DNA of 64,000 bases from Lutispora sp003527145 (GTDB taxonomy: Bacteria; Bacillota; Clostridia; Lutisporales; Lutisporaceae). Location: assembly GCA_029983695.1 (NCBI GenBank), contig JASBZB010000001.1, forward strand, positions 124,001 through 188,000, read 5' to 3'. The notes under the pieces were generated by a model that saw nothing but the letters and a program-made list of their open reading frames with translations, did no database searches and was not told the origin of the DNA. A program made the position numbers and the translations under genes. Of this stretch, positions 9,046-16,849 are shown piece by piece; the first letter of the stretch is position 1, and every line of letters starts with the position of its first letter.

Positions 9046-10242
9046 ATGAAAATATTTGTTGTCAACTGTGGTAGCTCTTCGCTGAAATATCAGTTGATTA
9101 ATATGAAAAATGAAGAAGTCGAAGCAAAAGGCCTTGTAGAAAGGATAGGTATACCCGGTTCGGTATTGAAGCACCAACCTGCAAATGGAGAAAAAGTTGT
9201 AATTGAAGAAGATATGCCGACTCATAAAGAGGCTTTAAAGCATGTAATAGATGCCCTTATGGATAAGAATTACGGCGTTATAAAGAATATGAATGAAATA
9301 AATGCTGTTGGCCATAGAGTAGTACATGCAGGCGAGAAATTTGCCTTTTCAGTGGTTATAAATGACGAGGTTGTTAATGCTCTTAAAGATTGTATAGATT
9401 TAGCACCTTTGCATAATCCTCCGAACATCATCGGTATAGAAGCGTGCCGACAACTGATGCCTGGAGTCCCAATGGTGGGAGTATTTGATACTGCATTCCA
9501 TCAGACTATGCCAAAGGAGGCATTTATTTATGCATTGCCCTATGAGCTATATGAGAAATATGGTGTGAGAAGATATGGTTTCCATGGCACATCTCATAAA
9601 TATGTAGCTCAGAGAGCGGCATCAATGTTGAATAAAAATATTGAAGATCTCAAGATAGTGACTTGCCACCTTGGAAACGGTGCCAGCGTTGCTGCTGTAA
9701 AGCAAGGCAAATCTGTTGATACAAGCATGGGCTTTACTCCGTTAGAGGGCTTGGCGATGGGAACCAGATGCGGTGACATTGACCCTGCTATTGTTAAATT
9801 TGTCATGGAAAAAGAGAATTTGGATTTAGCAGGCATAGACAATCTAATGAATAAAAAATCAGGAGTTTTAGGAATATCCGGTGTCAGCAGTGACTTCAGG
9901 GATATTGAAGAAGTGGCTGAAAAAGGAAATATGAGAGCAGATCTTGCCCTTAAGGTTTTCGCTTATAAGGTAAGAAAATATATCGGAGCTTATGCTGCAG
10001 CTATGGGCGGAATGGATGCTATCGTATTTACTGCCGGACTGGGAGAAAATTCAGCGTCCATGAGAGCTGCTGTCTGTGAAGGGTTGGAATTTTTAGGCGT
10101 TGAAATTGATAATGAGAAAAATAATGTAAGAGGAAAAGAGGCCGATGTATCAAAAGCAGATTCTAAAGTAAAGGTCCTGCTGATACCTACCAATGAAGAG
10201 CTTATGATTGCAAGGGATACAAAAAGTCTTATAACTGAATAA
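9046..10242 (+). CDS. ackA: Acetate kinase
   Basis: Interconverts acetyl-phosphate plus ADP and acetate plus ATP, the ATP-yielding last step of acetate fermentation. ASKHA-fold signatures are all present: NCGSSSLKYQL at the N-terminus, RYGFHGTSHKYV near residue 175, CHLGNGASV near 206 and the adenosine-binding region near 325. At 398 residues it is full length. The ATG at 9046 follows AGGAGG. The usual partner pta is not adjacent: upstream is the divergent tmcAL. Two hairpins follow the gene. A weak promoter-like TTGTCT lies at 8971 but its -10 is poor, so I do not annotate it. Confidence 0.97.
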   Translation: MKIFVVNCGSSSLKYQLINMKNEEVEAKGLVERIGIPGSVLKHQPANGEKVVIEEDMPTHKEALKHVIDALMDKNYGVIKNMNEINAVGHRVVHAGEKFAFSVVINDEVVNALKDCIDLAPLHNPPNIIGIEACRQLMPGVPMVGVFDTAFHQTMPKEAFIYALPYELYEKYGVRRYGFHGTSHKYVAQRAASMLNKNIEDLKIVTCHLGNGASVAAVKQGKSVDTSMGFTPLEGLAMGTRCGDIDPAIVKFVMEKENLDLAGIDNLMNKKSGVLGISGVSSDFRDIEEVAEKGNMRADLALKVFAYKVRKYIGAYAAAMGGMDAIVFTAGLGENSASMRAAVCEGLEFLGVEIDNEKNNVRGKEADVSKADSKVKVLLIPTNEELMIARDTKSLITE

Positions 10243-10310
10243 AAATTTGTCTTAGCAGTTAATTGCTTAAATATAGTAATAAAGGGTATATATACTTTTT
10301 TATAGTGCTA

Positions 10311-10340
10311 AAATAATGGCAGGGGAACCTGCCATTATTT
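10311..10340 (+). terminator. Hairpin after ackA (GGAA loop)
   Basis: Perfect 13-bp stem (10311-10323 with 10328-10340) closed by a GGAA (GNRA-type) tetraloop. The T-tract is only three bases, so it may be a weak terminator or a 3'-end stabiliser. Confidence 0.6.
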
Positions 10341-10346
10341 AAATGC

Positions 10347-10366
10347 TGAGGAAGCCTGCTTCCTCA
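10347..10366 (+). repeat. Second hairpin in the ackA-yceD gap
   Basis: Perfect inverted repeat, 9-bp arms (10347-10355 and 10358-10366) separated by CT. It lies 6 bp after the first hairpin and about 50 bp before the yceD promoter. No T-run follows. Confidence 0.5.
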
Positions 10367-10418
10367 TGGATAAAGATTCTCTGGTAAAAGCTTGTTTATA
10401 TTTGTAAAGCGTTTTTTC

Positions 10419-10447
10419 TTGACAAAACATGCTTTGATTTGTATAAT
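10419..10447 (+). promoter_or_regulatory. Consensus sigma-A promoter for yceD-rpmF
   Basis: TTGACA (10419-10424), exactly 17 bp, TATAAT (10442-10447): a full match to the sigma-A consensus and the best promoter in the window. The predicted start is near 10454, about 24 bases before the yceD ATG. Confidence 0.8.
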
Positions 10448-10477
10448 AAAATTTGTCAATTAAGCTGAGGTGGTTCA

Positions 10478-10984
10478 ATGGAACTAAATATAATGGATAT
10501 TTTAAAAAATGAAGGTGTAAAAAAACAGTTTTCTTTTTTTGAAACAATGCAAGGCAACAGCATTGAATTTTATGGAGAAAAAATAAACATCGTTAAACCT
10601 GTAAAAATTGAGGGTCATGCAATTAATTATGAAGGCAAGATTCGGCTGGATATTAACATAAGCACTGAGATAGAGAGAACTTGCTCCAGATGTCTTGCTT
10701 ATTATTATGAAAAGATTGACTTTGATGCTGATTATGTTTTTGTTAAAAGCTTTGAGAATTCAAAAGAAGATGCATACCTGCTTAAAGGGGATACAATATC
10801 ATTGGATGAAATAGTGCTTGATGAAATTGCTTCCCAGATGACCATGAAACCACTTTGTAAACCAAACTGCAAAGGCCTGTGCCCAAAGTGCGGTAAAAAT
10901 AAAAATATTGATGAATGCGGTTGTGTACTTGATGAAATTGATCCCAGGCTGCAAATATTGAGCAGCTTTCTTGAGAAAAATTAA
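10478..10984 (+). CDS. yceD: YceD family protein (DUF177), rpmF partner
   Basis: Conserved protein almost always encoded directly before rpmF. Relatives are linked to 23S rRNA or large-subunit biogenesis; the biochemical role is not established. Of 168 residues, the central part holds a CSRC pair (near residue 70) and the C-terminus holds a cysteine-rich cluster (residues about 126-149: C, C, C, CPKCG, CGC), which suggests metal binding. The ATG at 10478 follows GAGGTGG. Fourteen bases separate its stop from rpmF. A strong consensus promoter drives it, as expected for a ribosome-linked operon. Confidence 0.88.
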   Translation: MELNIMDILKNEGVKKQFSFFETMQGNSIEFYGEKINIVKPVKIEGHAINYEGKIRLDINISTEIERTCSRCLAYYYEKIDFDADYVFVKSFENSKEDAYLLKGDTISLDEIVLDEIASQMTMKPLCKPNCKGLCPKCGKNKNIDECGCVLDEIDPRLQILSSFLEKN

Positions 10985-10997
10985 GGAGGTGCTGAGA

Positions 10998-11180
10998 TTG
11001 GGTTTACCGAAAAGAAGACACTCTAAATCCAGAAGAGATAAAAGAAGAGCTAACTGGAAGCTTGATATACCAGGACTTGTTGCATGTCCTCAATGCCACG
11101 AGCCAAAATTACCCCATAGAGTATGCAAATCCTGCGGGTATTATAAAAATAGAACGGTTATAGAAGTAGGAGAACAATAA
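10998..11180 (+). CDS. rpmF: 50S ribosomal protein L32 (zinc-binding form)
   Basis: Large-subunit protein of 60 residues. I place the start at TTG 10998, preceded by AAGGAGGTG, giving MGLPKRRHSKSRRDKRRA, which lines up with the standard L32 N-terminus; a longer in-frame extension overlapping yceD has no support. Four cysteines in the pattern CPQC...CKSC show the zinc-ribbon (C+) version. It ends the yceD operon, followed by a strong terminator. Confidence 0.97.
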   Translation: MGLPKRRHSKSRRDKRRANWKLDIPGLVACPQCHEPKLPHRVCKSCGYYKNRTVIEVGEQ

Positions 11181-11216
11181 ATATAACAGCGGAGTACCCG
11201 CTGTTATATTTTTTTT
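11181..11216 (+). terminator. Terminator after rpmF
   Basis: Perfect 12-bp stem (11181-11192 with 11198-11209), 5-nt loop, then an uninterrupted T-tract to 11216. Classic intrinsic terminator. Confidence 0.9.
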
Positions 11217-11226
11217 AAATTTATTA

Positions 11227-11256
11227 TTGCTTTTATATAATAATATGATGTATACT
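11227..11256 (+). promoter_or_regulatory. Sigma-A promoter for the fapR-fab cluster
   Basis: TTGCTT (11227-11232), 18-bp spacer, TATACT (11251-11256). The predicted start near 11263 falls on the first bases of the FapR-like operator. Confidence 0.6.
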
Positions 11257-11261
11257 TGATA

Positions 11262-11278
11262 TTAGTATCAGGTACTAT
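11262..11278 (+). promoter_or_regulatory. FapR operator
   Basis: The 17-bp site TTAGTATCAGGTACTAT contains the inverted halves TAGTA and TACTA separated by 5 bp, the layout of known FapR boxes (TTAGTA-N5-TACTAA type). It covers the predicted start point of the fapR promoter. Binding there would block transcription until malonyl-CoA releases FapR, giving autoregulation of the lipid cluster. Confidence 0.8.
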
Positions 11279-11304
11279 ACATAGATAGTATAAGGAGGTA
11301 CCAT

Positions 11305-11874
11305 ATGAAGAAAGGGCTGGGAAAAAAGGAAAGACAAAGAGCTCTTCTATCTATAATTCAAAAGGATCCCTTTTTAACTGATGAAGAGCTGTCGGAAAAT
11401 TTTTGCGTGAGCATTCAAACCGTTAGATTGGATCGACTTGAATTGGGAATACCTGAACTGAGGGAGAGAATCAAAAATGTTGCAGAGAAAAACCATCTTA
11501 AAGTAAAGTCGATAGCTGACAAGGAAATAGTCGGAGAGCTATTGGATTTAAATCTGGGGAAGAATGGCATGTCTATTCTGGAAACAGATTACTCTATGGC
11601 CTTTGAAAAGACAAATGTAGTTAGAGGAAGCCATATTTTCGCTCAGGCAGAATCTCTTGCAATTGCTGTGATCGATGCTAATGTTGCTTTGATCGGTGTA
11701 GCCAATATAAAATACAAGAACCCTGTTTTTGCCGGAGATAAGCTGATTGCAAAAGCTGAAGTGATGAGGATGAGAGGCAATAAGTATTTTGTTTGGGTAT
11801 TCATAAAGGTGAAAAGCGTTGAGGTGTTCAGAGGAAAATTTATATTAGTATCTTTTAATGGCAAGGAGGAGTAA
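11305..11874 (+). CDS. fapR: Transcription factor FapR, malonyl-CoA-responsive repressor of lipid synthesis
   Basis: Represses fatty acid and phospholipid genes and is released by malonyl-CoA. The N-terminal winged-helix DNA-binding region spans about residues 1-60 (KKERQRALLSIIQKDPFLTDEELS). It is joined by a linker helix to a hot-dog-fold effector domain (about residues 75-189), where a GSHIFAQAESLA block resembles thioesterase folds. At 189 residues it matches the family. The ATG at 11305 follows AAGGAGG. Its own promoter carries a FapR-like box, and plsX starts 3 nt after its stop. Confidence 0.94.
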   Translation: MKKGLGKKERQRALLSIIQKDPFLTDEELSENFCVSIQTVRLDRLELGIPELRERIKNVAEKNHLKVKSIADKEIVGELLDLNLGKNGMSILETDYSMAFEKTNVVRGSHIFAQAESLAIAVIDANVALIGVANIKYKNPVFAGDKLIAKAEVMRMRGNKYFVWVFIKVKSVEVFRGKFILVSFNGKEE

Positions 11875-11877
11875 CTG

Positions 11878-12888
11878 ATGATGAAAATAGCTATAGATGC
11901 TATGGGCGGCGATAACGCACCTAAGGCTGTAGTGGAAGGATGCATTGATGCGGCGAATGAATATGAGATAGAAATATATCTGATAGGCAAAAAGAATGAG
12001 ATCGAAAGATATTTAGATGGCGTGACAACTAAAAAAGGGAAAATACATATCCTTCATGCGGAAGAAGCAATAACTAATGAAGATGCACCGGTTCAGGGAA
12101 TAAAGCAAAAAAAAGATTCATCGATGGTTGTAGGTCTGAAAATGGTAAAGGATGAGCAGTGCCACGCATTTTTGTCTGCCGGAAATACCGGAGCTTTTTT
12201 AGCAGGGTCCCTGTTAAAGGTTGGAAGGATAAAAGGTATAGACAGGCCTGCTTTGGCACCTTTGCTTCCAACGGTGAGAGGAGGATGCATGCTGATAGAT
12301 GCAGGAGCTAATATGGACTGCAAGCCCAAGAACTTGCTTCAATTTGCTATAATGGGTTCAATATATATGGAGAAGGTCGAAGGCATATCATCCCCAAAAG
12401 TGGGCTTGCTTAATGTAGGTGCAGAGGAGACTAAAGGAAATGAGCTGACAAAGCAAAGCTTTGAACTATTAAAAAAAAGTAATTTGAATTTTATTGGAAA
12501 CATAGAGGCGAGAGATATATATTCCGGTATTTGTGATGTTTGCGTGTGTGACGGCTTTGCAGGCAATGTGGTGCTTAAAAATACGGAGGGCCTTGCATCA
12601 ACTATGATGAATTTGCTGAAAGAAGAATTGATGAAAACTACAATATCTAAATTTGGAGCATTGCTTCTGAAAAACAGCTTTAGAAGCTTTAAAAAACGCT
12701 TTGATTATAAAGAGTATGGAGGAGCTCCTTTTTTGGGAATCAACGGCATCATGATAAAAGCGCATGGGAGCTCCGATGGAAGAGCAATAAAAAATGCCAT
12801 ACGGCAAGCTAAATTATTATATGATAACAATTGCATTGAGAGAATAATAACGGATTTGAAAGACACAGGAGTGAATGATATTGAATAA
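11878..12888 (+). CDS. plsX: Phosphate acyltransferase PlsX
   Basis: Converts acyl-ACP and phosphate to acyl-phosphate, the donor used by PlsY for the first acylation of glycerol-3-phosphate. The N-terminal family signature KIAIDAMGGDNAP and the conserved segment FLSAGNTGAFL (near residue 100) are clear. Length 336 residues. Two consecutive ATG codons follow GGAGGAG, and either could start the protein. It is the second gene of the FapR cluster and overlaps fabH by 14 nt, suggesting translational coupling. Confidence 0.95.
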   Translation: MMKIAIDAMGGDNAPKAVVEGCIDAANEYEIEIYLIGKKNEIERYLDGVTTKKGKIHILHAEEAITNEDAPVQGIKQKKDSSMVVGLKMVKDEQCHAFLSAGNTGAFLAGSLLKVGRIKGIDRPALAPLLPTVRGGCMLIDAGANMDCKPKNLLQFAIMGSIYMEKVEGISSPKVGLLNVGAEETKGNELTKQSFELLKKSNLNFIGNIEARDIYSGICDVCVCDGFAGNVVLKNTEGLASTMMNLLKEELMKTTISKFGALLLKNSFRSFKKRFDYKEYGGAPFLGINGIMIKAHGSSDGRAIKNAIRQAKLLYDNNCIERIITDLKDTGVNDIE

Positions 12889-13876
12889 TGGTTCATGGGC
12901 AGCAGGTATTATCGGGACAGGGAGTTATGTACCTGAAACAGTGCTGAAAAACAGTTACTTTGAAGAAAGGCTTGATACTGATGATGAATGGATAGTATCA
13001 AGAACCGGTATCAAAGAAAGAAGGAGGGTTAAGCCTGACATAGCTACTTCAGATATTGCCACATATGCAGCCTTAAAGGCTATAGAGGATGCCAAGCTGA
13101 AGCCTGCGGAACTGGATATGATCATTGTGGCTACTGTAACTCCTGATATGGCCTTTCCCTCTACGGCGTGCATAGTACAAAAAAATATTGGTGCGGAAAA
13201 TGCTGCTGCATTGGATATAAGCGCAGCATGCTCAGGCTTTATCTATGGTCTTAGTATTGCGTCCCAATTTATTAGATCCGGCAGTATGAAAAAAATTTTA
13301 TTGATTGGGGCGGAAACATTGTCAAAGATAACCGATTATAACGATAGAAATACATGTGTGCTGTTCGGGGACGGAGCTGGGGCTGCTGTTATTTCCAGTG
13401 TTGAGGAAGGCTTTGGAATACTGTCTACTTATATGGGTTCCGACGGCAGGGGAGGAGATCTGCTGAAACTTCCTGCAGGAGGCTCCAGGCTTCCTGCCTC
13501 TGAAGAAACCATAGCAAATTCACTGCACTTTATAAAAATGGACGGTTCAGAGGTATTCAAGTTTGCCATTAAGATCATGGGGCAAGCAGCAGAAAAGGCT
13601 CTGAGCCTTTGCGGGATGAGGAAAGAGAATATCGATTACTTGATACCCCATCAGGCAAACATAAGGATAATTGAGTCTGCTACTAAAAGGTTGAAAATTT
13701 CTAAAGATAAAGTATTTATAAATGTAGAAAAATATGGCAATATGTCTGCGGCTTCTGTTGCTGTAGCGCTGGATGAAGCAAACAGAACAAATAAGCTAAA
13801 CAAAGGCGCCATTGTAGTTCTCGTAGGTTTTGGCGGCGGATTGACTTGGGGATCTGCAGTTATTAAATGGTCCTGA
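12875..13876 (+). CDS. fabH: Beta-ketoacyl-ACP synthase III FabH
   Basis: Starts fatty acid chains by condensing an acyl-CoA primer with malonyl-ACP. The thiolase-fold catalytic triad is visible: Cys in SAACSGF near residue 115, His in PHQAN near 258, and Asn in YGNMSAAS near 288. 333 residues, full length. Its start overlaps the end of plsX; an in-frame TTG two codons later (12881) is an alternative. The primer preference (acetyl versus branched) cannot be read with confidence from sequence alone. Confidence 0.95.
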   Translation: MILNNGSWAAGIIGTGSYVPETVLKNSYFEERLDTDDEWIVSRTGIKERRRVKPDIATSDIATYAALKAIEDAKLKPAELDMIIVATVTPDMAFPSTACIVQKNIGAENAAALDISAACSGFIYGLSIASQFIRSGSMKKILLIGAETLSKITDYNDRNTCVLFGDGAGAAVISSVEEGFGILSTYMGSDGRGGDLLKLPAGGSRLPASEETIANSLHFIKMDGSEVFKFAIKIMGQAAEKALSLCGMRKENIDYLIPHQANIRIIESATKRLKISKDKVFINVEKYGNMSAASVAVALDEANRTNKLNKGAIVVLVGFGGGLTWGSAVIKWS

Positions 13877-13892
13877 TATTGGAGGAGTGATT

Positions 13893-14852
13893 ATGATAAG
13901 AACAAAGATTTGCGACTTATTAGGGATAAACTATCCGATATTTCAAGGCGGAATGGCCTGGGTAGCAACGGCAGAGCTTGCAGCGGCAGTTTCAAATGCA
14001 GGAGGACTTGGCATAATAGGGTCCGGCAATGCTCCGGCTGCCGTAGTTGAAAAGGAGATCAATAAAATAAAAGCTTTGACTGACAAGCCTTATGGAGTAA
14101 ATGTAATGCTCCTGTCTCCTTTCGCCGAAGAAATAATCGAATTGGTATATAGAGAAAAGGTTCCTGTGATAACAACAGGAGCAGGCAATCCCGGGAAGTA
14201 TATACCAAGCTTAAAAGAGCAAGGGATGAAGGTTATACCCGTTGTTCCCTCCGTCGCTTTAGCAAAGAAAATGGAAGCCGTTGGAGCGGATGCTGTAATA
14301 GCAGAAGGGACCGAAGCCGGAGGGCATATAGGAGAATTAACTACCATGGTTTTGGTGCCTCAAGTAGCGGATGCTGTGAAAATACCTGTAATTGCTGCAG
14401 GCGGTATAGGGGACGGAAGGGGAGTCATATCTGCGCTGAGCTTGGGTGCACAAGGTGTGCAGCTTGGAACTATATTTGTATGTTCTAAAGAATGCGTGGT
14501 TCATGAAAATTACAAAAATGCAATAATTAAAGCCGGAGACAGAGGAACTGTGGTAACGGGAAGAAGCACCGGACATCCGGTGAGAATAATAAAGAACAAG
14601 CTTTACAGAGAGTTTGAAAAGCTTGAAAGATCGGGAGCATCAGCAGCAGAGCTTGAAAGACTGGGTACAGGCAAGCTTAAGCTTGCCTGTGTAGATGGAG
14701 ATGCAGATATGGGTTCTGTAATGGCAGGCCAAATCAGCGGCTTGATAAAGGAAATAAAGCCAGTCAAAGAAATAATAGATAGCATGATCAAAGAATGTGA
14801 TATGGTGCTGGCAGGTTTAAATAATTCGATCAGAGGTGAAATGCTTGATTAA
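13893..14852 (+). CDS. fabK: Enoyl-ACP reductase II FabK (FMN-dependent, nitronate monooxygenase-like fold)
   Basis: Catalyses the last, NAD(P)H-dependent reduction in each elongation cycle, using FMN. TIM-barrel sequence features match FabK: the N-terminal YPIFQGGMAWVA, AEGTEAGGHIG near residue 143, and IPVIAAGGIGDGRG near 167. Its place between fabH and fabD is the standard FabK position. I choose ATG 13893 (319 residues) because GGAGGAG ends six bases upstream; the in-frame GTG at 13887 lies inside that site. No fabI or fabL is in the window, so this is likely the main enoyl reductase. Confidence 0.93.
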   Translation: MIRTKICDLLGINYPIFQGGMAWVATAELAAAVSNAGGLGIIGSGNAPAAVVEKEINKIKALTDKPYGVNVMLLSPFAEEIIELVYREKVPVITTGAGNPGKYIPSLKEQGMKVIPVVPSVALAKKMEAVGADAVIAEGTEAGGHIGELTTMVLVPQVADAVKIPVIAAGGIGDGRGVISALSLGAQGVQLGTIFVCSKECVVHENYKNAIIKAGDRGTVVTGRSTGHPVRIIKNKLYREFEKLERSGASAAELERLGTGKLKLACVDGDADMGSVMAGQISGLIKEIKPVKEIIDSMIKECDMVLAGLNNSIRGEMLD

Positions 14853-15795
14853 GGTGGCATGCATATTTCCGGGGCAAGGTGCTCAATATATGGGGATGGG
14901 TAAAGAAATCGCAGAAAATTATGAAGCGGCTATGAATATTTTTGACAGAGCAAGTGAGAAACTAGGTATTGATATGAAAAAGCTGTGCTTTAAAGGCGAT
15001 GAAGAAGAGCTGAAGAAGACTGAAAATACGCAGCCTTCAATATTGACTACAAGCATTGCTTTGTTGGAAGTTTTAAAATTGAAGGGCATCAAACCTGCCA
15101 TTGCCGCCGGGCTTAGCCTGGGAGAGTATTCCGCATTGGTAGCTTCAAACGCCATATCCTTCGAAGATGCGGTTGCAGTCGTAAGAAAACGCGGCCAATT
15201 CATGCAGGAAGCAGTGCCGGCAGGAGAAGGAACTATGGCGGCGATTATGGGTATGGATAAAGGCGAAGTGGTTCAATGCCTGAAGATGGCATCCGGTTAT
15301 GGGGTTGTGGAGCCTGCAAATTTTAACTGCCCCGGTCAGGTTGTGATCGCCGGACATACTAAAGCTATAGAAAAGGCCTGCGGCATACTGAAGGAAAGGG
15401 GTGCAAGGAAGGTTGCTATTCTGCCTGTCAGCGCTCCATTTCACTCAAGCCTGTTAAAGGCAGCGGGAGAGAAGCTGTCGGAAGAATTGAGCAAGGTTGT
15501 ATTTAATGAAATGGATATACCTGTGGTATCAAATGTAAATGCGCAGGTCATCAAGGATAAATATGAGATAAAGAAGCTTCTCATAGAGCAGGTGAGCACC
15601 TCAGTCCTATGGGAGGATAGCATAAGGAATATGATAGGAAAAGGCGTTGATGCTTTCATTGAGGTAGGCCCCGGAAAATCCTTATCGGCTTTTGTTAAAA
15701 AAATAGACAAGAGTGTTTGCGTATATAATGTTGAAGATTTAGAGTCTTTAGATAAGACTATAGAAAGTATCAGGGAGAGATTAGAATGTGTCTAA
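14845..15795 (+). CDS. fabD: Malonyl-CoA:ACP transacylase FabD
   Basis: Transfers malonyl groups from CoA to ACP. The FPGQGAQYMGMGKE motif is at the N-terminus, the active-site serine is in GLSLGEYSAL near residue 90, and the GPGKSLS segment is near 273. The start is most likely TTG 14845, six bases after AGAGGTG, giving 316 residues; an in-frame GTG at 14836 would lie inside that ribosome-binding site. It overlaps the end of fabK by 8 nt and the start of fabG by 10 nt, so the three are tightly coupled. Confidence 0.94.
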   Translation: MIKVACIFPGQGAQYMGMGKEIAENYEAAMNIFDRASEKLGIDMKKLCFKGDEEELKKTENTQPSILTTSIALLEVLKLKGIKPAIAAGLSLGEYSALVASNAISFEDAVAVVRKRGQFMQEAVPAGEGTMAAIMGMDKGEVVQCLKMASGYGVVEPANFNCPGQVVIAGHTKAIEKACGILKERGARKVAILPVSAPFHSSLLKAAGEKLSEELSKVVFNEMDIPVVSNVNAQVIKDKYEIKKLLIEQVSTSVLWEDSIRNMIGKGVDAFIEVGPGKSLSAFVKKIDKSVCVYNVEDLESLDKTIESIRERLECV

Positions 15796-16529
15796 GAGGA
15801 AAGAACGCTATTATTACCGGAGCTTCTCGAGGCATTGGGAAAACAATAGCCTTATCCTTTGCAAAAGCCGGTGCCAACGTTGTTATAAACTATTCCGGCA
15901 ATGAGAAGGCGGCCTGGGAAGCTGCAAATGAAGCTATGAGCTTTGGCGTAAGAGCAGAAGCCATTAAAGCAGATGTATCAAATCTTGAAGAAGTAGAAAA
16001 TTTAGTGAAAAAAGTATTAAATGATTTTGACAGCATAGATATATTAGTGAATAATGCCGGAATAACCAAAGACAGCCTGCTTCTCAGGATGTCTGAGGAT
16101 GATTTTGATAAGGTTTTGAGCATAAATCTGAAAGGCGCTTTTAATTTCACTAAAGAAGTCAGCAAAGTCATGGTAAAGCAAAGGCATGGAAAGATCATCA
16201 ACATATCTTCGGTTGTAGGTATAATAGGTAATTCGGGACAATCCAATTATGCTGCAGCAAAAGCAGGTATGATAGGCTTTACAAAATCTATTGCCAAAGA
16301 ACTTGGATCTAGAGGCATTACTGTAAATGCAATAGCTCCGGGTTTTATAGAAACCGACATGACGGCAGTGCTTTCAGATAAAATAAAAGAACAATTTCTT
16401 GCTTCAATACCATTGAAGAGGGCAGGTAGAGCTGAAGATGTTGCCAGTGCGGCAGTATTTCTGGCATCTGAATATTCGAATTATATCACTGGCCAAGTAA
16501 TAAATATTGACGGTGGAATGGTTATGTAA
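15786..16529 (+). CDS. fabG: 3-oxoacyl-ACP reductase FabG
   Basis: NADPH-dependent short-chain dehydrogenase that reduces beta-ketoacyl-ACP. The Rossmann motif GASRGIG lies at residues 12-18, NNAG near 89, and the catalytic Ser...Tyr-x-x-x-Lys (SSVVG; NYAAAKAG) near 141-158. 247 residues, full length. The ATG at 15786 overlaps the end of fabD. It belongs to the fapR-fab transcription unit. Confidence 0.96.
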   Translation: MCLRGKNAIITGASRGIGKTIALSFAKAGANVVINYSGNEKAAWEAANEAMSFGVRAEAIKADVSNLEEVENLVKKVLNDFDSIDILVNNAGITKDSLLLRMSEDDFDKVLSINLKGAFNFTKEVSKVMVKQRHGKIINISSVVGIIGNSGQSNYAAAKAGMIGFTKSIAKELGSRGITVNAIAPGFIETDMTAVLSDKIKEQFLASIPLKRAGRAEDVASAAVFLASEYSNYITGQVINIDGGMVM

Positions 16530-16567
16530 TATTATCATAATATAATCTCTGAAGGGAGGTGAGACTT

Positions 16568-16795
16568 ATGATTTTTGAGAAAGTACAAGAAAAGATTGCT
16601 GAACAGCTCAGCATAGATTCTGAGGATATAACAATGGAGTCTTCCTTCATTGAAGATTTAGGGGCTGATTCACTTGATATAGTTGAATTGCTTATGGCTC
16701 TTGAAGAAGAATTTGATATAGAGATACCTGATGAGGAAGCAGAAAAGCTTGTTACAGTAGGCGATGTAGTTGACTACATAAAGAACAACCAATAA
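16568..16795 (+). CDS. acpP: Acyl carrier protein
   Basis: Carries growing acyl chains on a phosphopantetheine attached to Ser35 in the GADSLDIVEL motif. It is a typical acidic four-helix protein of 75 residues. The ATG at 16568 is chosen over an in-frame GTG at 16559 because GGGAGGTGA sits just upstream of the ATG. An intrinsic terminator follows only 8 bases after the stop, before fabF. Confidence 0.97.
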   Translation: MIFEKVQEKIAEQLSIDSEDITMESSFIEDLGADSLDIVELLMALEEEFDIEIPDEEAEKLVTVGDVVDYIKNNQ

Positions 16796-16803
16796 TAAAG
16801 TTT

Positions 16804-16831
16804 GTCCCGAAATTCGGGACTTCTTTTTTTT
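16804..16831 (+). terminator. Intrinsic terminator between acpP and fabF
   Basis: A GC-rich stem GTCCCGA/TCGGGAC (16804-16810 with 16814-16820) has a 3-nt loop and is followed by TTC and eight Ts. It lies within the fab cluster, so it should reduce fabF transcription relative to acpP unless read through. Confidence 0.8.
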
Positions 16832-16849
16832 GATAAGGAGAGGAAAGCA

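Noticed and set aside
14836..14844. GTG start for fabD at 14836
   Set aside because: This GTG is part of the AGAGGTG ribosome-binding site; the TTG at 14845 has proper spacing and matches the family N-terminus.
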